Shown here in pieces: positions 51,411 to 59,290 of a stretch of DNA of 64,000 nucleotides; within the stretch, counting starts at the first letter, position 1, and the number at the start of each line of letters is the position of its first letter. Below the pieces are notes generated by a model, which saw only the letters and a list, made by a program, of their open reading frames with translations, was not told the DNA's origin and made no database searches. The DNA is from Pseudomonas sp. S35. Its GTDB lineage: Bacteria; Pseudomonadota; Gammaproteobacteria; Pseudomonadales; Pseudomonadaceae. Position numbers and translations under genes: made by a program. The stretch spans positions 992,001 to 1,056,000 of the forward strand of contig NZ_CP019431.1 of assembly GCF_009866765.1 (NCBI RefSeq), written 5' to 3'.

Positions 51411-51625
51411 TTCCCGGACTCCTCGCCGATCTGGATAAAACCAGTGCCGTTGATTGCGCCCAGAGCTTTAACCATGTCGACTTCAACCTTCGCTGAATTG
51501 ATCATGACCTGAGCAACCTCGGCGACGGCTTTGGCCCGGTCGATTTCCATAGGCTTGTCTGGATCCAGGAGGCCCTCAATCGCGACGAACAGATGATTAC
51601 GTAGATCTTCAATCTTGTTCTTCAT
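51407..51625 (-). CDS. Small protein of unknown function before dnaB
   Basis: 72 residues from MKNKIEDLRNHLFVAIEGLL, after GGGAGG. It is helical with a DRAKAVAEVAQVMINSAKVEVD segment typical of small phage- or ICE-associated proteins of unknown role. It overlaps dnaB and the HNH-type gene, indicating expression as part of the operon. Confidence 0.65.
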   Translation of the reverse strand: MKNKIEDLRNHLFVAIEGLLDPDKPMEIDRAKAVAEVAQVMINSAKVEVDMVKALGAINGTGFIQIGEESGK

Positions 51626-52328
51626 GTGCAACCTCCCGGATGGTGCGCTTGAGTTTGCTGATCGCTCGCATTGCGGATTTGAGCTCTTCTGGATAGCGAT
51701 GGATGGTGTTGCGCCGCATGCGCTCCGCACGCGTGATCAGTTCCAGATTGCCGATGGCGATGTTGGATTTGTTTTCATCCTTGAAGCACACGCAATGAGT
51801 TGTGGGGACAGGGCCAAAGTGTTCTTCCCAGAGCAGCACGTGCACGCCTTTCCAATCGACAGGGGGGTAACCGGTGTCGGTGATTTTTCTCTGGAGATAG
51901 CCGTCAGGAGTCGTGCGCAAGCTGCCAATAGGTAGCCAGTTCCCCGGTTTATTGCCCGTCTTAAACTGCGTCTGAGTCATACGGCCAGAGGAGGGGAGCC
52001 CCTTAAGGCCCTTATTCCATGGGACGGAACCCTTGGAGAAGCGGAATTCAGCGCCCAACTTGCCGTCAAGCCGGCCACAGAGACTACTGCGAAGAAACTC
52101 GGAGCTTTTGCTCAATCCCAGCCGTTTTGCTTTGGCATAGATCTGATAGACGCTGAGTCCCAATTCGGCGGCTAGGACCTGAGTCGGTTCATCGGGATAG
52201 CGGGCAATGAGCATGCGCTCTTCAGTCTCACTCCAAACATGGTGTTTATGAGCCGGGGCAAGCCCAAGTTGGGATCGGGCTTGTTCCAGCGCCGCTATGG
52301 CCAAAGGTGAAAGCGAATGAGTTCTCAT
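51609..52328 (-). CDS. HNH-endonuclease-motif protein with SANT-like DNA-binding part
   Basis: 239 residues from MRTHSLSPLAIAALEQAR. An early helix-turn-helix/SANT-like part (HHVWSETEERMLIARYP, then LGLSVYQIYAKAKRLGL) is followed by an HNH_3-like segment (VHVLLWEEHFGPVPTTHCV, then NIAIGNLELITRAERMRRN). It may be a homing-type or phage-derived nuclease fixed in the ICE operon: it overlaps its neighbours by 4 and 17 bases, so it has not interrupted a gene. Whether it cuts DNA is unknown. Confidence 0.78.
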   Translation of the reverse strand: MRTHSLSPLAIAALEQARSQLGLAPAHKHHVWSETEERMLIARYPDEPTQVLAAELGLSVYQIYAKAKRLGLSKSSEFLRSSLCGRLDGKLGAEFRFSKGSVPWNKGLKGLPSSGRMTQTQFKTGNKPGNWLPIGSLRTTPDGYLQRKITDTGYPPVDWKGVHVLLWEEHFGPVPTTHCVCFKDENKSNIAIGNLELITRAERMRRNTIHRYPEELKSAMRAISKLKRTIREVAHEEQD

Positions 52329-53026
52329 TGGCTCCCCCCATGCCCAAGGGCTTCTCGTGACTGATGTCCAACACCACGATGTAGCCTGGCATGCTTGCCC
52401 TGGTCCCATCCCGCTCGCAGAGACCGAGTGTCGTGACCTTTGGCTTCGATGGGTTTGATGATGAATTGCTTGAGGTTAGGGTGGTGCAATTCCAGGTAGG
52501 CCTGGATCTCCTGCGCCGTGGTTTCGTCTACCCCGCCTGCAAACTGGTTCACTTTCGATGCGACGGCATTCAGCCAACCCTCGGCAAAGAGTTGGCCCCG
52601 GTGACGCTTTGTCTTGAGTTGGCAGCGTTTCTGCTGAGCAACATGAGCTCGACGGGCTGCTACGAGTTGGTGATGCAGCGTTGAATAGGTGTGAGCGGCC
52701 AGCTCGGGCGAAATACCCTTCCCCAAAAACTTGAAGGACCAGCCTGCCAGCGGATGAAAATACGCCAAGTGGCTGCAGTCGAAGGCTTGGGAGCAGATTG
52801 TGGCCAGGTTGTGCAGCCAATCCTGCGGCGAACGCCGGGTCTTGGTGCCCACGCTGGCCTCTTCGATTGCATGAGCAACGACCTCGGTATGTTCGAGGTT
52901 GTACTGCTTCATCAAATGGCGCGCTTGGCGAAGTGCAATTTCCACTTCGTTGGGGGCAGCGCCTTGCGATTTGGCCAGCGCCATGAGTTTGGCGACCTTG
53001 CTGAGGACTTTTTGCTTGTCCATCAT
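52325..53026 (-). CDS. DUF2786 family protein
   Basis: 233 residues. The N-terminal DUF2786 domain (LSKVAKLMALAKSQGAAPNEVEIALRQA-type, ending HLMKQYNL) is clear; the middle and C-terminal parts are helical and basic. Function unknown, frequent in ICEs and phages. The start overlaps the stop of the next upstream gene (ATGA) and its stop overlaps the HNH gene. Confidence 0.85.
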   Translation of the reverse strand: MMDKQKVLSKVAKLMALAKSQGAAPNEVEIALRQARHLMKQYNLEHTEVVAHAIEEASVGTKTRRSPQDWLHNLATICSQAFDCSHLAYFHPLAGWSFKFLGKGISPELAAHTYSTLHHQLVAARRAHVAQQKRCQLKTKRHRGQLFAEGWLNAVASKVNQFAGGVDETTAQEIQAYLELHHPNLKQFIIKPIEAKGHDTRSLRAGWDQGKHARLHRGVGHQSREALGHGGSQ

Positions 53027-53781
53027 TCACCCCCTTCCTGTTGGTTACGGGGGGAGAGCGCCTCTGACCAAAGTCGCAGTGTTTCCTCCTCATCAGCAGA
53101 GAGGTGAATCCGGGTAAGACAATCCGCAACCTTCTGTTTCAAGGCATCAAGACGATCCTGAACACTTGAGCCGTCGTCGTAAGCAATCTCCTGCTCAACA
53201 GCTTGTACAAAGTCATTACGCACAGAGAGAACGATGCTTATCCAAAAAGCATTTGGGCTGGTCCAGCCAATTAGCTTTCGAGTTCGGTCTGGCGATAGGT
53301 AATCACGGAGCCTGAGATTGAACTCCCTAGGGGAATAACCATTACTGATAACCCCTGCACGATTGAGCGTCAGCGCTGTTTGAAGAATTTCTAGGAGAGG
53401 CTCCAGAGCCGCTGGCTCAGAGACAAAAGTTTTTAGATATGTTTCAGCTACCAGACGCTTGGCTTCGGCATATCGAGCTTGCTGACGCTGCTTGGCTTGG
53501 CTTTCGTCACGGCCGCGCTTTTCCTTCGCGTGTTTTATGTTCGAGTTCACGGACTCAATAAGCTTCGCAGCGTCCTGCAAAAGCTGACGCTGTTCAAAGC
53601 TCAACTGAGCGCCTATTCGACCTGCTAAGTGGCTACCGCTTGTCAGGGAGCGTATTTCTCGTGCGGATCCACTTAGCTTTGCTTGCAAGCTGCGCAATTG
53701 CTGAGCGCTGTAGTACTTGCCAACCTCTAGGATGACATCGGCAGTAATACTGCGGGCATCGGTGATGGAGGGCTTCGCCAT
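53023..53781 (-). CDS. ICE protein of unknown function after soj
   Basis: 252 residues, helical, starting MAKPSITDARSITADVILEV. A Lys/Arg/Gln-rich helix (HAKEKRGRDESQAKQRQQ) lies in the middle. It is the second gene of the soj operon, 1 bp after soj, and overlaps the DUF2786 gene. A gene of this size follows soj in related ICEs, but no function is known to me. Confidence 0.7.
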   Translation of the reverse strand: MAKPSITDARSITADVILEVGKYYSAQQLRSLQAKLSGSAREIRSLTSGSHLAGRIGAQLSFEQRQLLQDAAKLIESVNSNIKHAKEKRGRDESQAKQRQQARYAEAKRLVAETYLKTFVSEPAALEPLLEILQTALTLNRAGVISNGYSPREFNLRLRDYLSPDRTRKLIGWTSPNAFWISIVLSVRNDFVQAVEQEIAYDDGSSVQDRLDALKQKVADCLTRIHLSADEEETLRLWSEALSPRNQQEGGE

Positions 53782-53782
53782 T

Positions 53783-54643
53783 TCAACGATCCTCCCTCAC
53801 CAACTTTGCTACCTTCTCCTCGGTCATGGCCTCAAAACGGTCCCGCCATTCTGGAAAGAGCTCTATGGCCAATTGGCGGATGACGACAAGGGCTGCAGGG
53901 GATATGCGGTTGGAAGGCTGCCGGTATTCCAGGCGATGTACTGGGAGGCCCTGGGATGCAGCGCTACGAAAGACCACAGCGGTGGGGATGATGCTTTCCA
54001 GAACGCTGATTTCGTCATTCTCCTGAAATATTTCCCGTACTGACTGCTCGATCATCTGCGCGTCGGTGGTTTGGTCGAGGTTGTTGACGACGATCCGCAC
54101 GGGAGGAATTTTCATGCCCAGGCGCCCATAGGCGCGAAGGCCGTCTAACATCTGCATGGTTCCCCGGCTGAACTCCCGTGCAGCGAGCATGTTGGGTGGA
54201 AGTGGAGATATGACCAAATCAGAGGCTAGGACCACCATTTCGAGCATGGCCGATCTGGCGCCCTGAGTGTCAATCAGTACCAAGTCAAAATGATCTTTGA
54301 ATGCCGGCATCAGGTTGGCGAGGCGCAACCGTCCGTCGGGAGCCTGCAGGAGGAGGCTGTTCAGCTGGTTGTTGATGTCATTGGAGATCACCAACGACAG
54401 GTTTGGAATCGCGGTGCTGGATATGATCTTGGCTGAGTCGGTGATATTGAACGCGAGCAGATCGTAGATGCCGCCTTGGGCTTCATCTACCAATTGGTAA
54501 TACGAAGAAAGGGAGGGCTGAGCAGGATCCAGGTCGATAAGGAGTGTGCGAAGGCCCGCGTCCGCGCAGAATGCGCCGAGGTTGGCCTCAATAGTGGTTT
54601 TGCCTACGCCGCCCTTGGTCGAAACGACCGCAGTGATTTTCAT
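53783..54643 (-). CDS. soj: ParA/Soj partition ATPase of the ICE
   Basis: 286 residues with a deviant Walker A KGGVGKTT (residues 10-17), switch LIDLDPAQPS and the VLIDTQGARS Walker B region. Soj next to the attachment site is a hallmark of pKLC102/PAPI-1-class ICEs; in PAPI-1 it is needed to keep the excised form. It heads the long minus-strand operon. Its ribosome site is covered by an inverted repeat. ParB, its likely partner, is about 6 kb downstream. Confidence 0.93.
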   Translation of the reverse strand: MKITAVVSTKGGVGKTTIEANLGAFCADAGLRTLLIDLDPAQPSLSSYYQLVDEAQGGIYDLLAFNITDSAKIISSTAIPNLSLVISNDINNQLNSLLLQAPDGRLRLANLMPAFKDHFDLVLIDTQGARSAMLEMVVLASDLVISPLPPNMLAAREFSRGTMQMLDGLRAYGRLGMKIPPVRIVVNNLDQTTDAQMIEQSVREIFQENDEISVLESIIPTAVVFRSAASQGLPVHRLEYRQPSNRISPAALVVIRQLAIELFPEWRDRFEAMTEEKVAKLVREDR

Positions 54644-54650
54644 GGTTTGG

Positions 54651-54678
54651 AGCCTCTAATGTGGGTTCATTAGAGGCT
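54651..54678 (-). promoter_or_regulatory. Hairpin covering the soj ribosome site
   Basis: Perfect inverted repeat AGCCTCTAATG / CATTAGAGGCT with a 6-nt loop, just before the soj ATG. In the minus-strand RNA the only Shine-Dalgarno-like stretch (AGAGG) is in the 3' arm, so it would be hidden in the stem. It may be a translation switch or an operator. Confidence 0.6.
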
Positions 54679-54746
54679 GCGAGGCCACGGAAATAGCTAT
54701 GTGTAGCGAACACGATCCTGAGCTTTGAAGCACTAGAACCAATTGT

Positions 54747-54791
54747 CTTTTAACCAATTGGTCGTAGGTTCGAATCCCACACGACCCACCA
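54747..54791 (+). other. ICE attachment site: 3' fragment of tRNA-Lys
   Basis: 45 nt identical to the 3' part of Pseudomonas tRNA-Lys(UUU), from CTTTTAA (anticodon loop) to GACCCACCA. The 5' half is absent, so this is the duplicated target left by ICE insertion and not a working tRNA. It marks the soj-side end. The complete gene should be at the other end, which is outside the window. Confidence 0.93.
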
Positions 54792-54857
54792 TTTTTGAGA
54801 CCAGTTAACGCTGGAATCGAATCTTAAGATCAGAGGCCAAAAGCGCTGATCGAAGAA

Positions 54858-54884
54858 GGCGACTGAGAGGTCGCCTTTTTTTTA
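54858..54884 (+). terminator. Terminator downstream of the tRNA-Lys remnant
   Basis: GGCGAC-TGAGAG-GTCGCC followed by eight T. It would end transcripts of the original tRNA-Lys gene. Confidence 0.85.
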
Positions 54885-54885
54885 C

Positions 54886-54962
54886 CGGGGTATAGCGCAG
54901 TCCGGTAGCGCGCCTGCTTTGGGAGCAGGATGTCGGGAGTTCGAATCCCCCTACCCCGACCA
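54886..54962 (+). tRNA. tRNA-Pro (UGG)
   Basis: Complete 77-nt cloverleaf: acceptor CGGGGTA pairs with TACCCCG, the anticodon loop TTTGGGA reads UGG, the T-arm has GTTCGAATC, and CCA is encoded. It lies about 95 bp after the tRNA-Lys remnant, consistent with a tRNA-Lys/tRNA-Pro pair in the chromosome before ICE insertion. Confidence 0.97.
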
Positions 54963-54963
54963 T

Positions 54964-55003
54964 ATTAAAAATCCTCGTATCGAAAGATACGGGGATTTTT
55001 TTT
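54964..55003 (+). terminator. Terminator after tRNA-Pro
   Basis: AATCCTCGTATC-GAAA-GATACGGGGATT with a GAAA tetraloop, followed by TTTTTT. It ends the tRNA transcript. Confidence 0.9.
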
Positions 55004-55036
55004 GCTTGGGATTATCTCAAGTCCAACATAGAACTG

Positions 55037-55115
55037 ATGTGGTAGGGGGCAAGCTCTAGTACCAGTCAGTTAAGGACGAACACTGACTGGCATTAGGGTA
55101 ATGCCCCTACCACAT
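55037..55115. repeat. Two-tier inverted repeat (REP-like) after ndh
   Basis: Outer arms ATGTGGTAGGGG and its complement near the other end, inner arms CCAGTCAGT / ACTGACTGG. The outer arm GTGGTAGGGGGCAAGCTC resembles the REP-type hairpins common in fluorescent pseudomonads. It may also end ndh transcription. Confidence 0.6.
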
Positions 55116-55144
55116 TGAGTGAGTCCCACCAGAGACCCTTGTTG

Positions 55145-56443
55145 TCAGTGAAGTTTGAGTCGGGGCTCAGTCCCGCGGCCAATCTTGCTGCCCAGCATCA
55201 ACATCGCCGTGCGGAAGAAGCCATACAGCGCCATCTGGTGCATGCGGTACAGCGACACATAGAACATCCGCGCGAGCCAGCCTTCCAGCATCACGCTGCC
55301 CGTCAGGTTGCCCATCAAGTTACCCACAGCGGAAAAACGCGACAGCGAGATCAGCGATCCATAGTCGGTGTACTTGTAGCTCGGCAACTCCTTGCCTTCA
55401 ATTCGCAACTTGAGCGACTTGGCCAGCAACGAGGCCTGCTGGTGAGCTGCCTGGGCCCGTGGCGGCACGTTGCGGTCGGTGCCCGGTTGAGGGCACGCCG
55501 CGCAATCGCCGAAGGCAAAGATGTTTTCATCGCGGGTGGTTTGCAGCGTCGGCAGCACTTGCAGTTGATTGATGCGGTTGGTTTCCAGGCCATCAATGTC
55601 CTTGAGGAAGCCCGGTGCGCGAATGCCGGCGGCCCACACCTTGAGGCTGGCCGGAATGACTTGGCCGCTGCTGGTGATCAGTGCATCGGCGGTCACTTCA
55701 CTCACCGCCGAGTTGGTCAGCACGGTCACGCCAAGCTTCTCCAGGGTTTTATGCACAGGCCCGCCGATGCGTTCCGGCAGGGCAGGCAGCACCCGTGGGC
55801 CGGCTTCGATCAGGGTGATGTGCATGTTTTCCGGCTTGATGCGGTCCAGGCCATACGCCGCCAACTCATGGGCGGCGTTATGCAACTCGGCAGCCAGTTC
55901 GACGCCGGTCGCGCCAGCACCGACGATGGCGACGCTGATCTGTTCAACGGTATCGGTCTGCCCGGCATGGGCGCGCAGGTAGTGGTTGAGCAGTTGCTGG
56001 TGGAAGCGCTCGGCCTGTTTGCGGGTGTCGAGGAACAGACAGTGCTGCGCCGCGCCCTCGGTGCCGAAGTCATTGGTCGTGCTACCAACTGCGATCACCA
56101 GGCTGTCATAGCCCAGCACTCGCGCAGGCACCAGTTCGCGGCCTTCTTCGTCGAGGGTGGCGGCCAGCTGGATTTTTTTCTGCTCACGGTCAAGCCCACT
56201 CATGCGCCCCAGTTGGAACTCGAAGTGGTTCCATTTGGCCTGGGCGACGTAATTGAGTTCGTCTTCCGAAGAGTTCAGTGACCCGGCAGCCACTTCGTGC
56301 AGCAGCGGCTTCCAGATATGGGTCAGGTTGGCGTCCACCAGCGTGATGCTGGCGGTGCCACGCTTGCCCAGAGTCTTACCCAGACGGGTAGCCAACTCCA
56401 GGCCGCCGGCGCCGCCGCCGACGATAATAATACGATGGGTCAT
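55145..56443 (-). CDS. ndh: NADH dehydrogenase type II (Ndh)
   Basis: 432 residues, a membrane-surface flavoprotein that passes electrons from NADH to quinone without pumping protons. The FAD-binding motif IIIVGGGAGGLELATRLG is at the N-terminus, a second dinucleotide-binding region lies near the middle (VAIVGAGATGVELAAELH), and an FAFGDCAACP segment precedes the membrane-binding C-terminus. It belongs to the chromosomal flank. The ATG used is five codons inside the longest frame, which starts with TTG. Confidence 0.95.
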   Translation of the reverse strand: MTHRIIIVGGGAGGLELATRLGKTLGKRGTASITLVDANLTHIWKPLLHEVAAGSLNSSEDELNYVAQAKWNHFEFQLGRMSGLDREQKKIQLAATLDEEGRELVPARVLGYDSLVIAVGSTTNDFGTEGAAQHCLFLDTRKQAERFHQQLLNHYLRAHAGQTDTVEQISVAIVGAGATGVELAAELHNAAHELAAYGLDRIKPENMHITLIEAGPRVLPALPERIGGPVHKTLEKLGVTVLTNSAVSEVTADALITSSGQVIPASLKVWAAGIRAPGFLKDIDGLETNRINQLQVLPTLQTTRDENIFAFGDCAACPQPGTDRNVPPRAQAAHQQASLLAKSLKLRIEGKELPSYKYTDYGSLISLSRFSAVGNLMGNLTGSVMLEGWLARMFYVSLYRMHQMALYGFFRTAMLMLGSKIGRGTEPRLKLH

Positions 56444-56503
56444 GGGGATATCTCGCAAGGCTAAAAGAAATCGGAGCAGTTACCCCCGCGAGCGCCAGGC
56501 AGC

Positions 56504-56677
56504 TCATAGCGTCAGGTAACTCAAAAGGCGGCTCAGCAGGCCGAGCCCGATTACCACCACCAGCACCACACCCAGGAGCAGCCACGGCCGGAAAGGCTTG
56601 CGCTCGACTCGGTGTTGGGAGAGTTGCAGGTACTCTTCGACATGCTGTTGGTCGTCGGGGTTCAGGCGGCTGGTCAT
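56504..56677 (-). CDS. DUF3094 family small membrane protein
   Basis: 57 residues from MTSRLNPDDQQHVEEYL, with one C-terminal membrane helix (WLLLGVVLVVVIGLGLLSRLL). The N-terminal half is charged and helical. The family is confined to pseudomonads and relatives and has unknown function. It lies upstream of ndh in the same direction, the usual arrangement. Confidence 0.85.
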   Translation of the reverse strand: MTSRLNPDDQQHVEEYLQLSQHRVERKPFRPWLLLGVVLVVVIGLGLLSRLLSYLTL

Positions 56678-56732
56678 ATAAGGCCTCGTCAGATAGACGT
56701 TGCAAAAGGGCGCCACGTTACAGTCCGGGGGA

Positions 56733-57362
56733 TCAGAGGCTGATGCCCACATCGAACACTATGCTGCGGCCCAGGTTGTTGCGCAAGAAGTCCGGCGCGT
56801 CTGGGTGGGCGAACAACACTCGCGCAAACGTCGGACCCACCAGCGACAGCGAGCGCCAGCCCTGGCGCAAGTATTCCGTTGGAGGTGGAAAGTGGCTGTT
56901 GAGGTCGAGCACTTCGCGCTTGAGACTGGTGAAAGCGACGATATCCAGTTCCCCCAGGTCCATCCCGCGCTCTTTATAGTTGTGCGCTTTTTTGCGCAAT
57001 GTGGGTGCCAGGCGCAGCAGAAACTCATGGGCCGGGATGCGCCGAGGCTTGGCTTCGCGCCGCACCAGTTGGCTCAGGGAGAACGCACTGCGCCGGCGCA
57101 GCAATTCATCGCGCCATTCGTCGTTGAGGCGCCGGCCTTCATCCAGCACAAAAAACACCTCGAAACTGGCATCGCGAAACAGCACATCCGGCGGCTCTTG
57201 CCCGGCTGCATGAAACTCTTCGGCGCGGTACGGCACATTCAAGCCTTGCAGCAGACGCTGGCAGACCCAACGCTCACGCTCCCATTTGCGGGCATTGGAC
57301 AGGAACGCATTGGCTTGTTCGGCCGCTACAGTGAGCAGGCGCAAATAATCTGAGTCATCCAT
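56733..57362 (-). CDS. DUF1780 family protein
   Basis: 209 residues. It starts MDDSDYLRLLTVAAEQANAF and has the DUF1780 pattern, with a VFFVLDEGRRLNDEWRDEL segment in the middle that looks like a nuclease-like fold. Function unknown; conserved in Pseudomonas at this locus. Gene order DUF1780-DUF3094-ndh supports the call. Confidence 0.85.
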   Translation of the reverse strand: MDDSDYLRLLTVAAEQANAFLSNARKWERERWVCQRLLQGLNVPYRAEEFHAAGQEPPDVLFRDASFEVFFVLDEGRRLNDEWRDELLRRRSAFSLSQLVRREAKPRRIPAHEFLLRLAPTLRKKAHNYKERGMDLGELDIVAFTSLKREVLDLNSHFPPPTEYLRQGWRSLSLVGPTFARVLFAHPDAPDFLRNNLGRSIVFDVGISL

Positions 57363-57491
57363 GCTTGCAGCTTAGCGTCCAAATGATGACTGCAGGAAGT
57401 CTCGCTGCAAAAGGGCGGTGTAGACTGACGGCTCGACTTCAACGCCTGCGAAGAGGTGTGTGATGAGGTTTTTTACAGTGGCATTACAGCC

Positions 57492-58181
57492 ATGATCAGT
57501 GCCGCCGTGCTGGCGCCTGCAACGCTTGGCATCGGCTGGCTGTTGTATGCACCGCTGCTGCTGTGGGCGGTCCTGCGCTCGCCGTGGGTCGAGTTGTTCG
57601 CCGACCGACGGCGTCAGCATTTGCTGTTTGGTACGGTGTTCGCGTTGTTCATGTTGTGGCTGGTGCGGCGGGATTTCGATACTGGCGTGTCTTATCACTT
57701 TATCGGCATGACAGCCGTGACCCTGCTGCTGGATTGGCCCCTGGCAATCGTTGGGGGCTTTGCCGCCCAGTTTGGTTTAATGCTGCTGGGGCGCCAGGAT
57801 CTCGCGGCCCTTGGTGTCAACGGTCTGCTGTTGATCGTGCTGCCAGTGCTGGTCACCGAAGGCTGTGCACTGCTGGTAGAGCGCGCGCAACCGCGTAATC
57901 CCTTTGTGTATATCTTCTGTTCCGGCTTTTTTGCCGCCGCGCTATCGGCCTTGTTGTGCCTGTTGCTGGGGCTGGGCTTGCTTTGGTTCGACGGCCGTTT
58001 CGCCATGCCGCAATGGCTGGAGGATTTTGTCGGCTACCTGTGGCTGATCATCTTCCCCGAAGCCTTCATCAACGGCATGGTGATCAGCGCCCTGGTGGTG
58101 TTTTGCCCGGAATGGCTGGAGACCTTCAACCGCACCCGCTACCTCTCGGCGCCTTGGAACGATGACGATTCGCCGCGTTGA
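57492..58181 (+). CDS. Energy-coupling-factor-type membrane protein (CbiM-like)
   Basis: 229 residues with about six to seven membrane helices; ends with hydrophilic NDDDSPR. Sequences in this position of Pseudomonas genomes are annotated as energy-coupling factor ABC transporter permease. There are no ATPase genes beside it, so function is unsettled. The ATG chosen (MISAAVLAP) matches the usual N-terminus; a GTG 12 codons upstream extends it. Confidence 0.7.
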   Translation: MISAAVLAPATLGIGWLLYAPLLLWAVLRSPWVELFADRRRQHLLFGTVFALFMLWLVRRDFDTGVSYHFIGMTAVTLLLDWPLAIVGGFAAQFGLMLLGRQDLAALGVNGLLLIVLPVLVTEGCALLVERAQPRNPFVYIFCSGFFAAALSALLCLLLGLGLLWFDGRFAMPQWLEDFVGYLWLIIFPEAFINGMVISALVVFCPEWLETFNRTRYLSAPWNDDDSPR

Positions 58182-58257
58182 TCCAGATCAAATCCAGGCC
58201 GACCGAGCAGGCCCATGCTCTGCCAAATTTTAGATGAGTAAGGCGGGGGCACGGATC

Positions 58258-58473
58258 ATGAGTGTGTATGAGTGGGCACGGCAGGAGTTGCGCAGAAGCC
58301 AGGATGCGGCGCAGGAAATCGGTTTCGACCCAGGCTTGACCCTGCGCGCTATGCTCAGTGCGGTGGTGCAGCAGAGCAAGGGTGTGCGCAGCTTCGAAGA
58401 CCTGGCCGACGAGCTGCAGTACCTTGCAGAGAACCTCGACGACCAGCAGGAATACGCGTTTATGCGGCCTTAG
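58258..58473 (+). CDS. Small conserved Pseudomonas protein
   Basis: 71 residues from [15 protein letters not shown], helical and acidic at the end. It is conserved in this locus of pseudomonads between the ECF-type protein and yacG. No function known. An ATG eight codons upstream is possible. Its 3' end overlaps the end of yacG on the other strand. Confidence 0.75.
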   Translation: MSVYEWARQELRRSQDAAQEIGFDPGLTLRAMLSAVVQQSKGVRSFEDLADELQYLAENLDDQQEYAFMRP

Positions 58474-58670
58474 TGGCGCGGCGGCAGGTCCTCGGAAAAC
58501 AATTCGTCTTCGGCATCCGGGGCCACGGGAATCTTGTGTTCTTCAGCGGCCCAGGCACCCAGGTCGATGAGTTTGCAACGGTCCGAACAGAACGGCCGGT
58601 TGAGGTTGGTCGCTTTCCATTCCACGGGTGCGCCGCAGGTTGGGCAGTCGACGGTCAAGGGTTGGCTCAT
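58470..58670 (-). CDS. yacG: YacG, zinc-containing DNA gyrase inhibitor
   Basis: 66 residues with the four zinc ligands Cys9, Cys12, Cys28 and Cys32 (CPTC and CSDRC). YacG binds GyrB and inhibits gyrase. The start overlaps the coaE stop, as in many gammaproteobacteria. Confidence 0.95.
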   Translation of the reverse strand: MSQPLTVDCPTCGAPVEWKATNLNRPFCSDRCKLIDLGAWAAEEHKIPVAPDAEDELFSEDLPPRH

Positions 58671-59290
58671 GATCGGCCTCCACGCAAAGTAAGGTAAAAG
58701 TGGTGCAGTCGCTCGACCTCGCTGTGCAGCCAGGCGAGGTCTTGGTCATTGACCAGCACGTCATCGGCATGGTTCAGGCGGTCTTCGCGGCTGGACTGGG
58801 CCTTGAGAATCGCCTGAACCTGTTGTTCGCTGATGCCGTCGCGCTGCAGGGTACGCTGAATCTGCAGTGATTGCGGCACGTCGATCACCAGGATGCGCTG
58901 GGTCATGCGGTACTGGCCAGACTCGATCAGCAGCGGCGATACCAGGATCGCGTAGGGCGAGCGGGCGCGCGCCAAGTGGCTGCGAATCTCCTCGCCGATC
59001 AGCGGGTGCAGCAAGCTTTCCAGCCAACGGCGTTCTTCGGGGAGTTCAAAGATCAGCTTGCGCAGCGCAGCGCGGTCCAGCTGGCCGTCAGGCTGTAACA
59101 CGCCGGCACCAAAGTGCTCGGCGATGCGTGCCAGCGCCGGCCGGCCAGGTTCGACCACCCAGCGGGCAGCGTGGTCGGCGTCGATCAGGTCTATGCCCAG
59201 GTCGATAAAATGTTGGGCCGCAGCGCTTTTGCCGCTACCGATACCGCCGGTAAGGCCAAGAATCCAGGGTGTTGCAACAGAAGTGGTCAT
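58667..59290 (-). CDS. coaE: Dephospho-CoA kinase
   Basis: 207 residues, normal length. It phosphorylates dephospho-CoA in the last step of coenzyme A synthesis. P-loop GGIGSGKS (15-22) and the [13 protein letters not shown] block are typical. The start overlaps the pilD stop (ATGA); the open frame runs further upstream into pilD without a real start. Confidence 0.96.
   Translation of the reverse strand: MTTSVATPWILGLTGGIGSGKSAAAQHFIDLGIDLIDADHAARWVVEPGRPALARIAEHFGAGVLQPDGQLDRAALRKLIFELPEERRWLESLLHPLIGEEIRSHLARARSPYAILVSPLLIESGQYRMTQRILVIDVPQSLQIQRTLQRDGISEQQVQAILKAQSSREDRLNHADDVLVNDQDLAWLHSEVERLHHFYLTLRGGRS

Larger units (their letters stand above)
9607..54791. mobile_element. Integrative and conjugative element backbone (pKLC102/PAPI-1/PFGI-1 class), soj-side part
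   Basis: The marker genes soj, dnaB, parB (TIGR03764), DUF2857, STY4528, TIGR03761, DUF3158, ssb, topB, thin-pilus pilL-V-M, DUF3577 and DUF3275 occur in the order known for this class, and a tRNA-Lys fragment closes the right end. The mating-pair formation genes, relaxase and tRNA-Lys integrase are not in view. The left limit given is only where recognisable ICE-linked genes begin; the true end is probably left of base 1. Confidence 0.9.

Noticed and set aside
54747..54791. A functional tRNA-Lys
   Set aside because: Upstream bases cannot form the 5' acceptor, D-arm or the anticodon stem; only the 3' portion is present.
55115..56281. 388-residue plus-strand open frame across ndh
   Set aside because: It is exactly antisense to a well-recognised Ndh; sequence is Arg/Gln/His-rich shadow type.
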